NCBI RefSeq assembly: GCF_030063445.1
Contig: NZ_JASITD010000012.1
Coordinates: 104,962 to 168,961, forward strand
Length of the DNA stretch: 64,000 nt
Reading direction: 5' to 3'
DNA from: Hymenobacter sp. H14-R3
GTDB lineage: Bacteria > Bacteroidota > Bacteroidia > Cytophagales > Hymenobacteraceae
The notes beneath the pieces are model-generated. The model did no database searches, was not told the DNA's origin, and saw nothing but the letters and a program-made list of their open reading frames with translations. The position numbers and the translations under genes are program-made. This document shows, piece by piece, positions 29,260 through 38,433 of the stretch; the stretch's first letter is position 1, and each line of letters opens with the position of its first letter.

Positions 29260-29381
29260 CCGGTCCGCCGGCGCAAGCCGGCCAACCGGTTGTCGTTGAA
29301 TAGCTGTCCTCGACCGATTATTGTTGACCGACGTGGGCTGCGCAACGACAACCGGTCGGCCGGCTTGCGCCAACGGACCGG
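29260..29381. repeat. long inverted repeat (hairpin family B)
   Basis: CCGGTCCGCCGGCGCAAGCC from 29260 pairs with the arm ending GGACCGG at 29381; about 38 bp with few mismatches around a centre of about 45 nt. The motif GGCCGACCGGTT is shared with elements at 33956, 44231 and 46505. It lies between the convergent stops of the oxidase subunit III gene and the gliding-type T9SS gene. Confidence 0.8.
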
Positions 29382-29412
29382 CTAGGCGACGCAGCTTAGG
29401 TTTGCTACTTAC

Positions 29413-31725
29413 TTACTGAATAACCTCCACCCAGCCCTTGAAGCGCCGGCCAGTAGTGTAAGTCAGTAAGTAATAGTATGTTCCGGCCGTGTTCTCGCCA
29501 CTCCAGGTGAAGTTGCGGTCGCCCGACTCGTACACCATGCGGCCCCAGCGTGAGAAGATTTTGATACCCGCGAAGCGCGTGTCGCAAAAGTCTGGTGGTA
29601 AGCTACTTAATGTAAAAGTACGGTTGGCCTGGTTGGTCCCGGTGGGCAGGATAAGGTTGGGCGGGGTGAATGTCGCTGTGTCGGGGTTAATGACCTCAAA
29701 GCGCACGGTGCGGGTCTGGGGCACGGGCTTGCACGTGGCTTCCTGCAACTGAAACGTAACGGTGAGCGGCTGGGGCCGGCCATTGGCTACGCTGGCCGCA
29801 TCGCAGCCCGGCAGCCAGGTAAACACGCCGCTGGCCTGCCCCGCCGGGCTGGGGCTGGTAACGAAGCGCATACCCGCCGCCGCCAGGTCGAAGCCCTGGC
29901 CGGTGGCGCTCAGGGCCAGCACGTCGAGGTCGGTATCGCGGCCGGTGAGCGTGGCCGAGTAGGGCCGGCCCAGCGGCAGCCGAATGAGCACCGGCTCGGC
30001 CCCCGCGGCCGGCGGCAGCGTGCTGGTGAGGGCCGGCGGCGCGTTGTCATAGTCCACAATCACGGGCACGCTCAGCGTGGCCGAGGGCTGCGTGGTGCCG
30101 CACGCCGAGGTGCTGGTGGCCGTAAACAGCAGCTGCCGCGGCTGGCCCGTGGGGTCGGTAACGGCCCGGCAATCGACGGGCCACGCGAAGCGGGCGCGCC
30201 GCACCTGCCCCACCTGCGCCTGTGGCGTGAGCGTAGCGCCCAGCCCACCGGGCCCGAAGCCTGCACTGCCGCTGAGGGTAAACAGGATGGGGTCGCCGTC
30301 GGTATCGGTGGCAATGAGGTCGAAGGCCAGCGCCTGGCCGGGGCGCACGTGCAGAGGCAGGGTAGGGCCGGCCGTGCTCACCAGGGTGGGCGGGGCATTG
30401 GGCGGCGGCGTGCCAATAAAGGCCACGTGAATGGTATCGTGCTTGGGCAGCGAGCAGCCGTTGTCGGCCACCAGCACGTCGATATAGGCCACTTTGCCGC
30501 GGGTATCGGTGCAGTCCGAAAAGCAGAGCGAGGCCACCAGTGTATCGGGCTGGCCGGCCGTGTGCACCGTGCCGCTGGTAGCAGTGGTGAAGGTGGGCAG
30601 CGGCCCCGCGTAGCCCACCGGCCGCAGGCTCAGCGTGAGTTGCGAGTTGGGGTCGGGGTCGGTGAAGCGTAGGCGCACGCAGTGCGGGGTGCCGGGCGCA
30701 ATGCGCAGCGTGTCGCGGCCCGGCCGGTAGGGCGTGTTGCGGGTGGGGCTGGGCAGCAGTACTAGGCTGGGGGCCGCGTTGCGGGGGCACACCAGCACTT
30801 GCAGCTGAAAGTCGCGGCGCGTTTCGCCAATCTTCTCGCCCTTGCGAAACTCCTGGCAGCGCACCCCAAACACAAACAGCCCGATGGAGGAGGGCCGCAC
30901 CGTGAGCCGCCCCGTGCGGGCCCCGATGCCCAGCCCTGGCGTACCCGGAATCTGGTTGGTGGCGCTGCGCCCGGCCTGCCAGGTAATCTCGGGATAGGGC
31001 GCGCTGGCCGCCGCCACGGGCTTGGGCTCGGCGGGCGTCGAGTGGCCGTTGAGGGGCGTCACCATGTCATACACCAGCGAGTCGCCGTCGGGGTCCTGGC
31101 CGGCAAAATCGTAGGTAAAGGTCTCGCCCAGGCACGCATAGTCGGCCAGGGGCGGAAACACGCGCGGCGTGGAGTCGCGAAACGGCAGCCCGCGCCGCAG
31201 CACCGCCGGAAACTCCAGGTAAAACGTCTGGGCCGCGTTGCCGGGGGCCACAATGTTGCTGATGGACACGTTGCGGCAGCACCGCTCCACGGCCACGTAG
31301 TAGCCCTGCGGGCTGTTGTAGGTGCCCGTTGGCAGCTCAATAGTGCTGCGATACACGAGGGCCTTGGTGCTCAGCGAGCCTACCGTGCAGGTGGGGTTGG
31401 TATAGCTCACAAACGTGTTATTGATGAGCGGCAGCAGCAGCGTGGCCATCGACCGGTTGGTGGCTTTGTCAAAAATGCCCGCCGTGAGGTTCGTATCCAG
31501 CGCCCCCGGCTGGCCATTTACAGCATCAAAATACAGGTTCAACGTCAGCTGATACGTGTTGCCGCTCAAGTATTGCAGGTCCATCTCACCGCCCACAATG
31601 TGGGTGGCCCGTGCGGCCGGCGCGCTCAGCAGCACCAGCAGCACCACCAGCCCGCACCCAGCTCGGCCAAGCAAACTACTTTTTGTTAAATTGCTGATTG
31701 ATAAGTAATTGTAAAATTTTGTCAT
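29413..31725 (-). CDS. T9SS-exported gliding-motility-type surface protein
   Basis: Large exported protein of 770 aa. The ATG at 31725 precedes a signal peptide (GLVVLLVLLSAPAARATHIV). Residues about 45-180 form the domain that begins THIVGGEMDLQYLSGNTYQL, common in Bacteroidota adhesins, with RCCRNVSISNIVAPG. Several Ig/cadherin-like beta repeats follow, each with DPDGDSLVYDM, DTDGDPILFTLSG or DTDLDVLALSATG calcium-type loops. The C-terminus (KIFSRWGRMVYESG, then YYYLLTYTTGRRFKGWVEVI) is the gliding motility-associated type B sorting domain used by the T9SS. It is probably a cell-surface adhesin or motility protein. It is divergent from the M1 peptidase, another T9SS cargo. Confidence 0.92.
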   Translation of the reverse strand: MTKFYNYLSISNLTKSSLLGRAGCGLVVLLVLLSAPAARATHIVGGEMDLQYLSGNTYQLTLNLYFDAVNGQPGALDTNLTAGIFDKATNRSMATLLLPLINNTFVSYTNPTCTVGSLSTKALVYRSTIELPTGTYNSPQGYYVAVERCCRNVSISNIVAPGNAAQTFYLEFPAVLRRGLPFRDSTPRVFPPLADYACLGETFTYDFAGQDPDGDSLVYDMVTPLNGHSTPAEPKPVAAASAPYPEITWQAGRSATNQIPGTPGLGIGARTGRLTVRPSSIGLFVFGVRCQEFRKGEKIGETRRDFQLQVLVCPRNAAPSLVLLPSPTRNTPYRPGRDTLRIAPGTPHCVRLRFTDPDPNSQLTLSLRPVGYAGPLPTFTTATSGTVHTAGQPDTLVASLCFSDCTDTRGKVAYIDVLVADNGCSLPKHDTIHVAFIGTPPPNAPPTLVSTAGPTLPLHVRPGQALAFDLIATDTDGDPILFTLSGSAGFGPGGLGATLTPQAQVGQVRRARFAWPVDCRAVTDPTGQPRQLLFTATSTSACGTTQPSATLSVPVIVDYDNAPPALTSTLPPAAGAEPVLIRLPLGRPYSATLTGRDTDLDVLALSATGQGFDLAAAGMRFVTSPSPAGQASGVFTWLPGCDAASVANGRPQPLTVTFQLQEATCKPVPQTRTVRFEVINPDTATFTPPNLILPTGTNQANRTFTLSSLPPDFCDTRFAGIKIFSRWGRMVYESGDRNFTWSGENTAGTYYYLLTYTTGRRFKGWVEVIQ

Positions 31726-31893
31726 AACAGAATAACGAAAAACCAAATGCGGTACGGGCCACCGAATTACCCCACAGTAGCCAGTCGGTCAGTTCCCGAA
31801 GATAAGCGCTGGCGCAGAGTTGGCCGCACCGAATTACCTTCGGAGTAACTCCTTCAGCCAACGCCTGTTGGCTGCCGGGTAGTATCTGCTCTA

Positions 31894-33942
31894 ATGCGTA
31901 AAAACCTGCGCTCGTCCTTCCTGCTCATTACCCTGGCTTGCTGGGCGGCCGGCCCCGCCCGGGCCCAGGTAATCACCGCCCCGCCCGACGCGGCGCAGGC
32001 CTGCATCCAGGCGCGCCTGCGCACGGGCACGGCCGCCGCCGTGCGCGCCGTGCCCGTGCGCCACCGCCAAAAAATGGACCGCTACGACGTCAAGTTCTAC
32101 CAGCTCGACCTGACGCTCGACAATACCTCGCGCACTATTGCGGGCTCGGCGCTCATGCGCGTGCAGGTGGGCCCGCAGGCGCTCGATTCGCTGGCTTTTG
32201 AGCTCTACCAGGCCCCGGCCGGCTCGCCCGCCGGCACGGCCACGCTCGTTATCGACTCGGTAGTGGCGGGCGGGCGGCGCTCGCCGGGCGTGCTGCGGCA
32301 GGGGCAGGCGGCCACCGCCGCGCTGGCGCTGGCGGCCCCGGCTGGCGCCCTGCTGGCGGCCCGCATCTACTACCACGGCACGGCCCCCAGCGGCAACTCC
32401 AGCGCCATCGGCAACGCCTTCAACACGGCTGCCAGCTACCGGCGCGACAACGTAACCTATCCCTACAACGTGACCTGGAGCCTGTCGGAGCCGTTTTCGG
32501 CCCACGAGTGGTTTCCGTGCAAGCAAGTGCTCACCGACAAGGCCGATTCGGCGGCCGTGCTCATCACCACTACGCTGCCCAACAAGGTGGGTAGCAACGG
32601 GGTGCTGCGCCGCACGGTGGCGCTGCCCGGCAACCGGGTGCGCTACGAGTGGCGCGAGAGCCATCCCATTGAGTACTACCTCCTTTCGGTGGCCGTGGCA
32701 CCCTACGTTGAGTACGTGAGCTACGCCAACCCGGTGGGCGGGCCGCGCATTCCCATCGTCAACTACGTCTATAACCAGGAGTCGCTCACGCATTACCAGG
32801 CCGATATTGACCGCACGGCGGGTTTCATAGAGAACTTCTCACAACTGGTTGGCACCTATTACTTTGCCGATGAGAAGTACGGCCACTCTATGGCTCCCAT
32901 CGGCGGCGGCATGGAGCACCAGACCCTGACCACGCTCGACAGCTTCGGCTTCACGCTGGTGGCCCACGAGCTGTTTCACCAGTGGTTTGGCGACAACGTG
33001 ACCTGTGCTTCCTGGGAAGACATCTGGCTGAATGAGGGCTTCGCCTCCTACGGCGAGTATATATCGCTGCAAGCCTTCGACACGCCCGCTAACGCCCGCG
33101 CCTGGATGGACGACGCCCAGCGCCGCGCCCTTAGCAATAGCACCGGCACCGTGCGCGTACCCGATACCACCAGCGTGAGCCGCATCTTCAACTCCAACCT
33201 GAGCTACAAAAAGGGCGCGGCCGTTATTCATATGCTGCGTTACCTCTGCCACGACGATGCCCGCTTCTATCGCGTGCTGCGCACCTACCAGCGCCAGTTT
33301 GGCGGCCGCACCGCCCGCACCCTCGACTTGCAGCGCCTGTTTGAGGCCGAGCTGGGCCAGCCGCTCGATTACTTTTTTCAGCAGTGGTACCGCGGCGAGG
33401 GCTTCCCGGCCTTCGGCGTGCGCTGGAACCAAGTAGGCAGTACTCTTTTCCTGCAAGTAGCCGAAACGGCGTCGGTGCCCGCCAGCACACCGTTTTTCCA
33501 AACTGAAGTCGACTACCTGCTCACCTTCCAGGATGGCAGCACGCGCACCATTCGCCTAAGCCAAACGCAGGCCAACCAGGGTTTTAGCGTGCCCGTGAGC
33601 GGCACCGTAGCCGCCATCGCCGTGGACCCCGCCGGCTGGCTGCCCGACCTGCCCGGTACCGTGCAGCGCGACAATGCCCTGGTGCTGGCCACCCGTGCCG
33701 CCAGCGCCCCGGCCTTGGCGCTGTTCCCCAATCCCTGCCACAATCAATTGGTTATCAGTAATATACCGGCTAGTGCCACGGCCGAGGTACGTGATATTAC
33801 CGGCCGCGTGGTGCTACGCCACACCCTGCCCGCCGGCACGGCCGAGCTACCCACCACCGCCCTGGCCCCCGGCCTCTACCTGCTGCGCCTGTTGAGCCCC
33901 ACCGGCGAAGCCCTGGCCCAAGGCCGCTTCGTGAAGGAGTAA
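31894..33942 (+). CDS. secreted M1 family zinc aminopeptidase with T9SS type A sorting domain
   Basis: Exported M1 peptidase of 682 aa. The signal peptide is MRKNLRSSFLLITLACWAAG followed by a cut after ARAQ. The substrate-binding motif is GGGMEHQTL and the zinc motif is HELFHQWFGD with the third ligand Glu in WLNEGFASYGEY. Residues about 480-590 form the C-terminal beta part. The last 75 residues are a T9SS type A sorting domain: LALFPNPCHNQLVISN, then GRVVLRHTLPAG and ALAPGLYLLRL. It should cut N-terminal residues from peptides outside the cell. The start is 168 bp from the divergent gliding-type gene. Confidence 0.94.
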   Translation: MRKNLRSSFLLITLACWAAGPARAQVITAPPDAAQACIQARLRTGTAAAVRAVPVRHRQKMDRYDVKFYQLDLTLDNTSRTIAGSALMRVQVGPQALDSLAFELYQAPAGSPAGTATLVIDSVVAGGRRSPGVLRQGQAATAALALAAPAGALLAARIYYHGTAPSGNSSAIGNAFNTAASYRRDNVTYPYNVTWSLSEPFSAHEWFPCKQVLTDKADSAAVLITTTLPNKVGSNGVLRRTVALPGNRVRYEWRESHPIEYYLLSVAVAPYVEYVSYANPVGGPRIPIVNYVYNQESLTHYQADIDRTAGFIENFSQLVGTYYFADEKYGHSMAPIGGGMEHQTLTTLDSFGFTLVAHELFHQWFGDNVTCASWEDIWLNEGFASYGEYISLQAFDTPANARAWMDDAQRRALSNSTGTVRVPDTTSVSRIFNSNLSYKKGAAVIHMLRYLCHDDARFYRVLRTYQRQFGGRTARTLDLQRLFEAELGQPLDYFFQQWYRGEGFPAFGVRWNQVGSTLFLQVAETASVPASTPFFQTEVDYLLTFQDGSTRTIRLSQTQANQGFSVPVSGTVAAIAVDPAGWLPDLPGTVQRDNALVLATRAASAPALALFPNPCHNQLVISNIPASATAEVRDITGRVVLRHTLPAGTAELPTTALAPGLYLLRLLSPTGEALAQGRFVKE

Positions 33943-33955
33943 AGGCCCGCCCGCC

Positions 33956-33985
33956 AGTCCGCCAGCGCGAGCCGGCCGACCGGTG
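33956..33985. repeat. solo arm of hairpin family B
   Basis: AGTCCGCCAGCGCGAGCCGG followed by CCGACCGG matches one arm of the family-B hairpins at 29260, 44231 and 46505, but the second arm is missing here. It lies after the stop of the M1 peptidase gene, with the convergent gene ending at 33991. Confidence 0.55.
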
Positions 33986-33990
33986 CAGTA

Positions 33991-34626
33991 TCAATTCGTG
34001 TAGTACTCGATAATCTTTTCCTCAATGGCTGCGTCGGCCAGGGGCTCATCAAACACCGTTTTGAGTAGCGCTTCAAACGAGTGAGGCGGGGTGAAGTGCG
34101 TCTCGTGCACGGGGTTGGTGCTGAGGCGGATAAAGAGCGGCCGGTCGTTCACGTCCACTAGGTCGAGGGTGACGAAGCCGTAGCGCTGGTCGCAGCGCCC
34201 ACTTTCCACGCAGTCGGTGGGGTTGGGCTTGAAGAGCTGTTTCACCGTGTGCTCGTGCAACTGCTGGTGGCGGCGCTCGCGGCAGTCGTGCGCGGCGCGG
34301 TGGTAGCCCAAGGCCGCCACGCGCTCGCCCAGCAGCTGGTAGAGGTGTTCAAAATTGCCCGGCCCAATGGTTTGGTCATAAAAGAAAAGCGCGCCTTGGC
34401 GGCCGTCCTCTTGCAGCAGTTCGACGCGGAAACCCCGCCGCCCGCCGGCCCCGCCCTTGCGCAGGTGGTAGGCCTTAAAATACGGCCCCAGCCAGTTGCG
34501 GTACACGCGCTCCGTCACCCAGGCCTGGTGGCGCTGGGCTTGGGCGGGCGTGGGCTCGTGAGCCGGCTGCCACTGGGCTGCCGCATCGGTGCGCCGCTGA
34601 AAAAGCTGTTGGAGAAACTGTAACAC
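33991..34626 (-). CDS. hypothetical protein, cytoplasmic
   Basis: Protein of 211 aa with no signal peptide or helix. It has WVTERVYRNWLGPYFKAYHL near residue 40, a basic/His-rich centre (RAAHDCRERRHQQLHEH), Cys pairs in CVESGRC and a C-terminus with HFTPPHSFEALLKTVFDEP. The Cys/His content suggests a metal site, but the spacing matches no motif I know. The gene is convergent with the M1 peptidase gene. Confidence 0.7.
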   Translation of the reverse strand: MLQFLQQLFQRRTDAAAQWQPAHEPTPAQAQRHQAWVTERVYRNWLGPYFKAYHLRKGGAGGRRGFRVELLQEDGRQGALFFYDQTIGPGNFEHLYQLLGERVAALGYHRAAHDCRERRHQQLHEHTVKQLFKPNPTDCVESGRCDQRYGFVTLDLVDVNDRPLFIRLSTNPVHETHFTPPHSFEALLKTVFDEPLADAAIEEKIIEYYTN

Positions 34627-34724
34627 TATCTAAAAAACGAGCAATCTGGACAGGGCGAGAACACCGGCTCCGGCAAATAGTTTCGGGCCGCAGGCCTACA
34701 AGGGCCGCCAAAATGAGCAAAAAA

Positions 34725-34756
34725 ACAGCGGCCCTTCGCTACCGAAGAGCCGCTGT
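34725..34756 (-). terminator. terminator of the DUF2147 gene
   Basis: ACAGCGGC (34725-34732) pairs with GCCGCTGT (34749-34756), with an inner TTCG/CGAA stem. On the minus strand it is followed by TTTTTTTGC. It lies 30 bp after the DUF2147 stop. Confidence 0.75.
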
Positions 34757-34786
34757 GCCAGCGAAAAAACTAGGTGGCCGGTCCGC

Positions 34787-35230
34787 TTATTTCACCCGCG
34801 TCCAAGCCTGCGACTTGCCAATGAGCGAGAAGCCGATGTAGCCTTTGACCTCCATCGCGTTGGCCGATTCCATTTTCATGTAGCACGAGTAGGTTTTGCC
34901 GCTTTCGGGGTCATAAATCTTACCGTTGTCCCATTTGTCGTTGCCGTCGTAGCTGAAGCCCTGCATAAACACCATGCCCAGGCGGGGGCGGGTACGCAGC
35001 TTGGGGTCGGGGTTTTGCGTGTCGAGCTTGGGCTTGCCGGTGGCCGGGTCGTTGGGGGTGGTCAGGGTCACTATTTTGCCGCACAGCTTCTCGCCACACT
35101 TGTAAATCTCGAAGGTGGCTTTCTTCTCAGCGTTGGTCCACACGCCCAGCGGCGACAAGGTTTGGGCCTGGGCGGGGGCACTGGCGGCACCGAGCCACAG
35201 CGCCAGCAGGAAGAACAGGTATTTGTGCAT
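34787..35230 (-). CDS. DUF2147 domain-containing exported protein
   Basis: Exported protein of 147 aa. Signal peptide MHKYLFFLLALWLGAASAPA followed by QAQ. The mature part fits the DUF2147 pattern: PLGVWTNAEKKATFEIYKCG, then CGKIVTL, LGMVFMQGFSYDG and KIYDPESGKTYSCYM with KGYIGFSLIGKSQAWTRV at the end. The family is a small beta-barrel of unknown function, found with lipid metabolism genes in some species. Nothing in this neighbourhood supports a particular role. Confidence 0.9.
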   Translation of the reverse strand: MHKYLFFLLALWLGAASAPAQAQTLSPLGVWTNAEKKATFEIYKCGEKLCGKIVTLTTPNDPATGKPKLDTQNPDPKLRTRPRLGMVFMQGFSYDGNDKWDNGKIYDPESGKTYSCYMKMESANAMEVKGYIGFSLIGKSQAWTRVK

Positions 35231-35250
35231 TGGGAAGAAGTGAAGGAGTG

Positions 35251-35539
35251 ATGAGGTAATGAGTTTGATAAGGCAATTATACGGCCAGAAATTTTAGCCG
35301 CTCACCCCGGCGTGTTCCACTGCGAACTAAAATAAGTATCGGCGCCTAAAGTAAAATAAGTGCCTTGATTATCAGTTAAATGCAGAAAATCCCGGCCCGG
35401 CTCCCCACAAATAGGTAGGAAACCTTGGAACCTACGCGCCGGCAATTAACTTTAACCTTCAGTAGCGAGTGCTACGGCCCCAATTCAAGCCGCCCTGATT
35501 TGCTGGGAAGCGTGACTGGGGTTATGTGGAACCATAAAG
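35251..35539. other. gene-free AT-rich stretch
   Basis: No gene is supported here. AAAATAAGT occurs twice near 35330-35365 as a direct repeat. The region is less GC-rich than its flanks and probably holds the promoter of the DUF2147 gene (minus strand) and perhaps a plus-strand promoter for the short ORF at 35554. Confidence 0.4.
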
Positions 35540-35553
35540 AAAGGAGGTACAAA

Positions 35554-35625
35554 ATGTCTAGTAGTCCCAACCAAATTCTGCCGAGCCTGTCCAATGTAGT
35601 ACGCTTCACCGCCGTACTCGCCTAA
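35554..35625 (+). CDS. short ORF with a strong Shine-Dalgarno site
   Basis: ORF of 23 codons beginning MSSSPNQILPSLSNVV and ending in TAA. AAAGGAGGT at 35540-35548 lies five bases before the ATG, a near-perfect Shine-Dalgarno sequence, which is rare in this window. It is followed about 120 bp downstream by a structured terminator. It could be a leader peptide, a small peptide gene or chance. Confidence 0.35.
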   Translation: MSSSPNQILPSLSNVVRFTAVLA

Positions 35626-35744
35626 AACAACTCAGCTCGGCGGAGGGCGCTGCGGTGTCGCGGCCCCCTTTCGTTGGACAGGTCTTACTGGTGGACGCCG
35701 GCGCTGTACCCCAGCGCTACCGCTCGGTAAGATTTGAAGGATTA

Positions 35745-35810
35745 GATGCCCGGTTAGCCCGATGGCGCACGCAAGTGCACCGCTGTGGGCCAACCGGGCA
35801 TCGCTTTTTT
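35745..35810 (+). terminator. structured intrinsic terminator without an obvious gene
   Basis: GATGCCCGGTTAGCCC (35745-35760) pairs with 35787-35802 with one mismatch and is followed by CGCTTTTTT. Inside lies a second stem, GGCGCAC and GTGCACC, closed by a GCAA tetraloop of the GNRA type. The U-tract is on the plus strand, where no clear gene ends, so it may close a small RNA or the short ORF transcript. Confidence 0.6.
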
Positions 35811-35850
35811 AAGGGTGAGGTAGTGAATTGTGTCCTTCACTCATTCATCC

Positions 35851-36426
35851 TCAAAAAATAACCCGCCGCACCTGCATAAAGCGCCGCTCGTAGCCGCTGC
35901 CCTCCACTTGGCTGATTTTGACGCCCGACTCGCGCCGGGCGGAGGAGGCGTGCACGAAGCGCAGCGGCGTTTCGCCCAGGGCCGAGATGACGATGCCCGC
36001 GTGGCCGGGCGTGGTACTGCCCTCGGCGGTGCCCGTAAATACTACAATATCACCGGGCTGGGCCTCGGTGCGGGCCACGGGTTGGCCGGCACTAATGAGC
36101 AGCGCGGTGGAGTGGGGGGTGTCGATGCCAAAGTGCGCATACACGTACTGCAAAAACCCCGAGCAATCGAAACCGGCCATGGGGCTGACGCCGGCGTACA
36201 CGTAGGGCGTGCCCAACTGCTGCAGCGCAAAGCGCACGATGCTATCGCGGGGTGGGGCCGCGCGGGACGTAGCGAGCGAGGTTGCTACTGCGCCCGAGCG
36301 CTGGGCTACCCACACCACCGGCAGGGTAGCGGCTACCCGAACGGCCGCCGGCTCCGGCTGCCAGTAAAACCGAAGCCCAACCATTAGGAGCAACAAAAAT
36401 CCGAAAATCAACCAGATAGCGCGCAT
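35851..36426 (-). CDS. NlpC/P60 family cell-wall peptidase
   Basis: Cysteine peptidase of 191 aa. The ATG at 36426 is chosen over a TTG two codons upstream. An N-terminal hydrophobic segment (AIWLIFGFLLLLMVGLRFYW) acts as a signal anchor. The NlpC/P60 domain starts at about residue 65: IVRFALQQLGTPYVYAGVSP, catalytic Cys in FDCSGFLQYVYAHFG, PGDIVVFTG, and the His in GHAGIVISAL. Such enzymes cut the gamma-D-Glu-diaminopimelate bond of peptidoglycan peptides. It is membrane-attached and should act in the periplasm. Confidence 0.92.
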   Translation of the reverse strand: MRAIWLIFGFLLLLMVGLRFYWQPEPAAVRVAATLPVVWVAQRSGAVATSLATSRAAPPRDSIVRFALQQLGTPYVYAGVSPMAGFDCSGFLQYVYAHFGIDTPHSTALLISAGQPVARTEAQPGDIVVFTGTAEGSTTPGHAGIVISALGETPLRFVHASSARRESGVKISQVEGSGYERRFMQVRRVIF

Positions 36427-36544
36427 AGGCAAGTGGTGGCCGGATTGGCCAGGCTTGCTTAACGCTGGGCGCGCGGCCCAGGTTCGCCGGCGCGTGGTGG
36501 GGCCGATGCGGGCGTAGCTCGTTTTCGGCTCTTACTTTGTGGCC

Positions 36545-38422
36545 ATGTTTGCATCAACTTCTGCGCTTTGCCGCTTGGCCGCTGTGGCCGGCTTGCTGGC
36601 GGCTGTGCCCGCCGCCGCCCAAACCAAACTCAAAACCAAGGTAAAAAACGCCCCGGCCACGACGGCCGCCGCGCCGGCTGCCGCCCAGGGCGGCACCCTG
36701 CGCTACACGCTGGCCATGCCCGCGCCCCAAACCCACTACTTCGAGGTGCGGATGGACATGCAGGGCTTCGGCCAGGAATATACCGACCTCAAGATGCCGG
36801 TGTGGGCCCCCGGCTCATACCTGGTGCGCGAGTTTGCTCGGCACGTAGAGCGCCTGAAGGCCCAAACGGCTGGCGGCCAGGCCCTGAGCGTGGATAAAAT
36901 CGATAAGAATACCTGGCGCGTGCACCACCCTGGCCAGGCATCGTTTCGGGTCGATTACGGGGTGTATGCCTACGAAATCAGCGTGCGCACCAGCTTTATT
37001 GATGCCGACCATGGCTTCGCGCTGGGCAGCAGCATCTTTATGTACCCGGCCAACGGCAAAAATATGCCCAGCCAGGTAACCGTGCAGCCCGCCGCCGGCT
37101 GGGCCACGGTGAGCACCGCGCTGCGCCCCGCGGCGGGCATGCAAAAGTTTGTGTATCAGTCGGCTAACTACGACGAGCTGGCCGACTCGCCCATTGAGGT
37201 AGGCAACCAGAAGGTGCTGAATTTCACCACCAACGGCACGCCCCACCAGATGGCCATGTACGGCCCTTATACGCTGCCCGACGAGGCGCGGTTTCTGGCT
37301 GATATGCAGAAGATTACGGAGGAGGCCCAGCGCGTGGTGGGCCAGAATCCGCTCGACCACTATATGTTTATCGTGCACCACCTCGAAACCGGCGGCGGTG
37401 GCTTGGAGCACCTCTACTCGACCACGCTGGGCGCGCGGCCGGGTACCTACGGCTCGGAGGCGGGCTATAAGAACTTCCTGCGCCTGGTGGCCCACGAGTA
37501 TTTCCACCTCTGGAACGTGAAGCGCATCCGGCCGGTGGCGCTGGGGCCGTTTGACTACGACCACGAGAACTACACCCATATGCTGTGGGTGAGCGAGGGC
37601 CAGACCGAGTACATGGCCAACCAGATTGCCCAGCGCGCCGGCTTCTACACCGGCCAGCAGTACTACGACCAGCTGGCGGCCGTGCTCACGGGTGTCGAAA
37701 ACCAGCCCGGCAATAAGCTCCAGCCGGTGGCCATGGCCAGCTTCGACGCCTGGATTCGGGCCTACCGGCCCGATGAGAATTCGAAGAATTCGGAAATCAG
37801 CTACTACGACAAGGGCGAGATGGTGGGCATGGTGCTCGACCTCATGCTAGTGAACGCCACCAAGGGCCAGAAGCACCTCGACGACGTATTTCGCCTGCTC
37901 TACTCCACGTACTATAAGGGCCTGAAGCGTGGCTTCACCGACCAGGAGTACCAGGACGCGGTGGCCGAAGTGGCCGGCCGGCGCTTCGACGACTTCTTCC
38001 AGAACTACGTGTACCAGGCCAAAACCCTCGACTATAACACGGCCTTGGGCTACGTGGGCCTCACGCTCAGCAGCGCGCCCGCCAGCCCCAACGGCAGCCT
38101 GGGGGCCAACATCACCAACCGCAACGGCCACTACGTGGTAACCAGCGTGAAGCGCGACGGCACCGCCTGGAACGGCGGCCTCAACGTGAACGACGAGGTG
38201 CTGCAGCTCAACGGCGCCGCCCCCACTGACGAGGCCGTGAAGCAGGCTCTCTTCGCCACGGCCCCCGGCACGGCCCTGAAAATACAGGCCAAGCACGGCG
38301 CCATCACCCACGACCTGACCCTGACCCTGCAAGCCGACCCCGACCGCGCCTACCAGATTCAGCCCGTGGCCAACCCCACCGCCGAGCAGCAAAAGCTACT
38401 GGCTAAGTGGCTGGGTAAGTAG
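36545..38422 (+). CDS. M61 family metallopeptidase (glycyl aminopeptidase type) with PDZ domain
   Basis: Exported peptidase of 625 aa. The ATG at 36545 follows a GTG at 36539; it gives the signal peptide MFASTSALCRLAAVAGLLAA. An N-terminal beta domain (LRYTLAMPAPQTHYFEVRMD) precedes the catalytic part. The zinc motif is HEYFHLWNVKRIRP with the third ligand in WVSEGQTEYMANQ. A PDZ domain occupies about residues 500-600 (GLTLSSAPASPNGSLGANI and WNGGLNVNDEVLQLNGAAP). M61 peptidases release N-terminal Gly or Ala. A perfect terminator follows. Confidence 0.93.
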   Translation: MFASTSALCRLAAVAGLLAAVPAAAQTKLKTKVKNAPATTAAAPAAAQGGTLRYTLAMPAPQTHYFEVRMDMQGFGQEYTDLKMPVWAPGSYLVREFARHVERLKAQTAGGQALSVDKIDKNTWRVHHPGQASFRVDYGVYAYEISVRTSFIDADHGFALGSSIFMYPANGKNMPSQVTVQPAAGWATVSTALRPAAGMQKFVYQSANYDELADSPIEVGNQKVLNFTTNGTPHQMAMYGPYTLPDEARFLADMQKITEEAQRVVGQNPLDHYMFIVHHLETGGGGLEHLYSTTLGARPGTYGSEAGYKNFLRLVAHEYFHLWNVKRIRPVALGPFDYDHENYTHMLWVSEGQTEYMANQIAQRAGFYTGQQYYDQLAAVLTGVENQPGNKLQPVAMASFDAWIRAYRPDENSKNSEISYYDKGEMVGMVLDLMLVNATKGQKHLDDVFRLLYSTYYKGLKRGFTDQEYQDAVAEVAGRRFDDFFQNYVYQAKTLDYNTALGYVGLTLSSAPASPNGSLGANITNRNGHYVVTSVKRDGTAWNGGLNVNDEVLQLNGAAPTDEAVKQALFATAPGTALKIQAKHGAITHDLTLTLQADPDRAYQIQPVANPTAEQQKLLAKWLGK

Positions 38423-38433
38423 GAGGTATCAGT

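Noticed and set aside
35251..35850. tRNA, tmRNA or SRP RNA in the 600-bp gap
   Set aside because: No T-arm GTTCGA-type sequence or CCA end is visible, and the SRP core motif is not found. Only a terminator-like structure remains.
35655..35861. 68-aa plus-strand ORF over the structured terminator
   Set aside because: It runs through the hairpin and into the end of the NlpC gene on the other strand, and has no sensible protein features.
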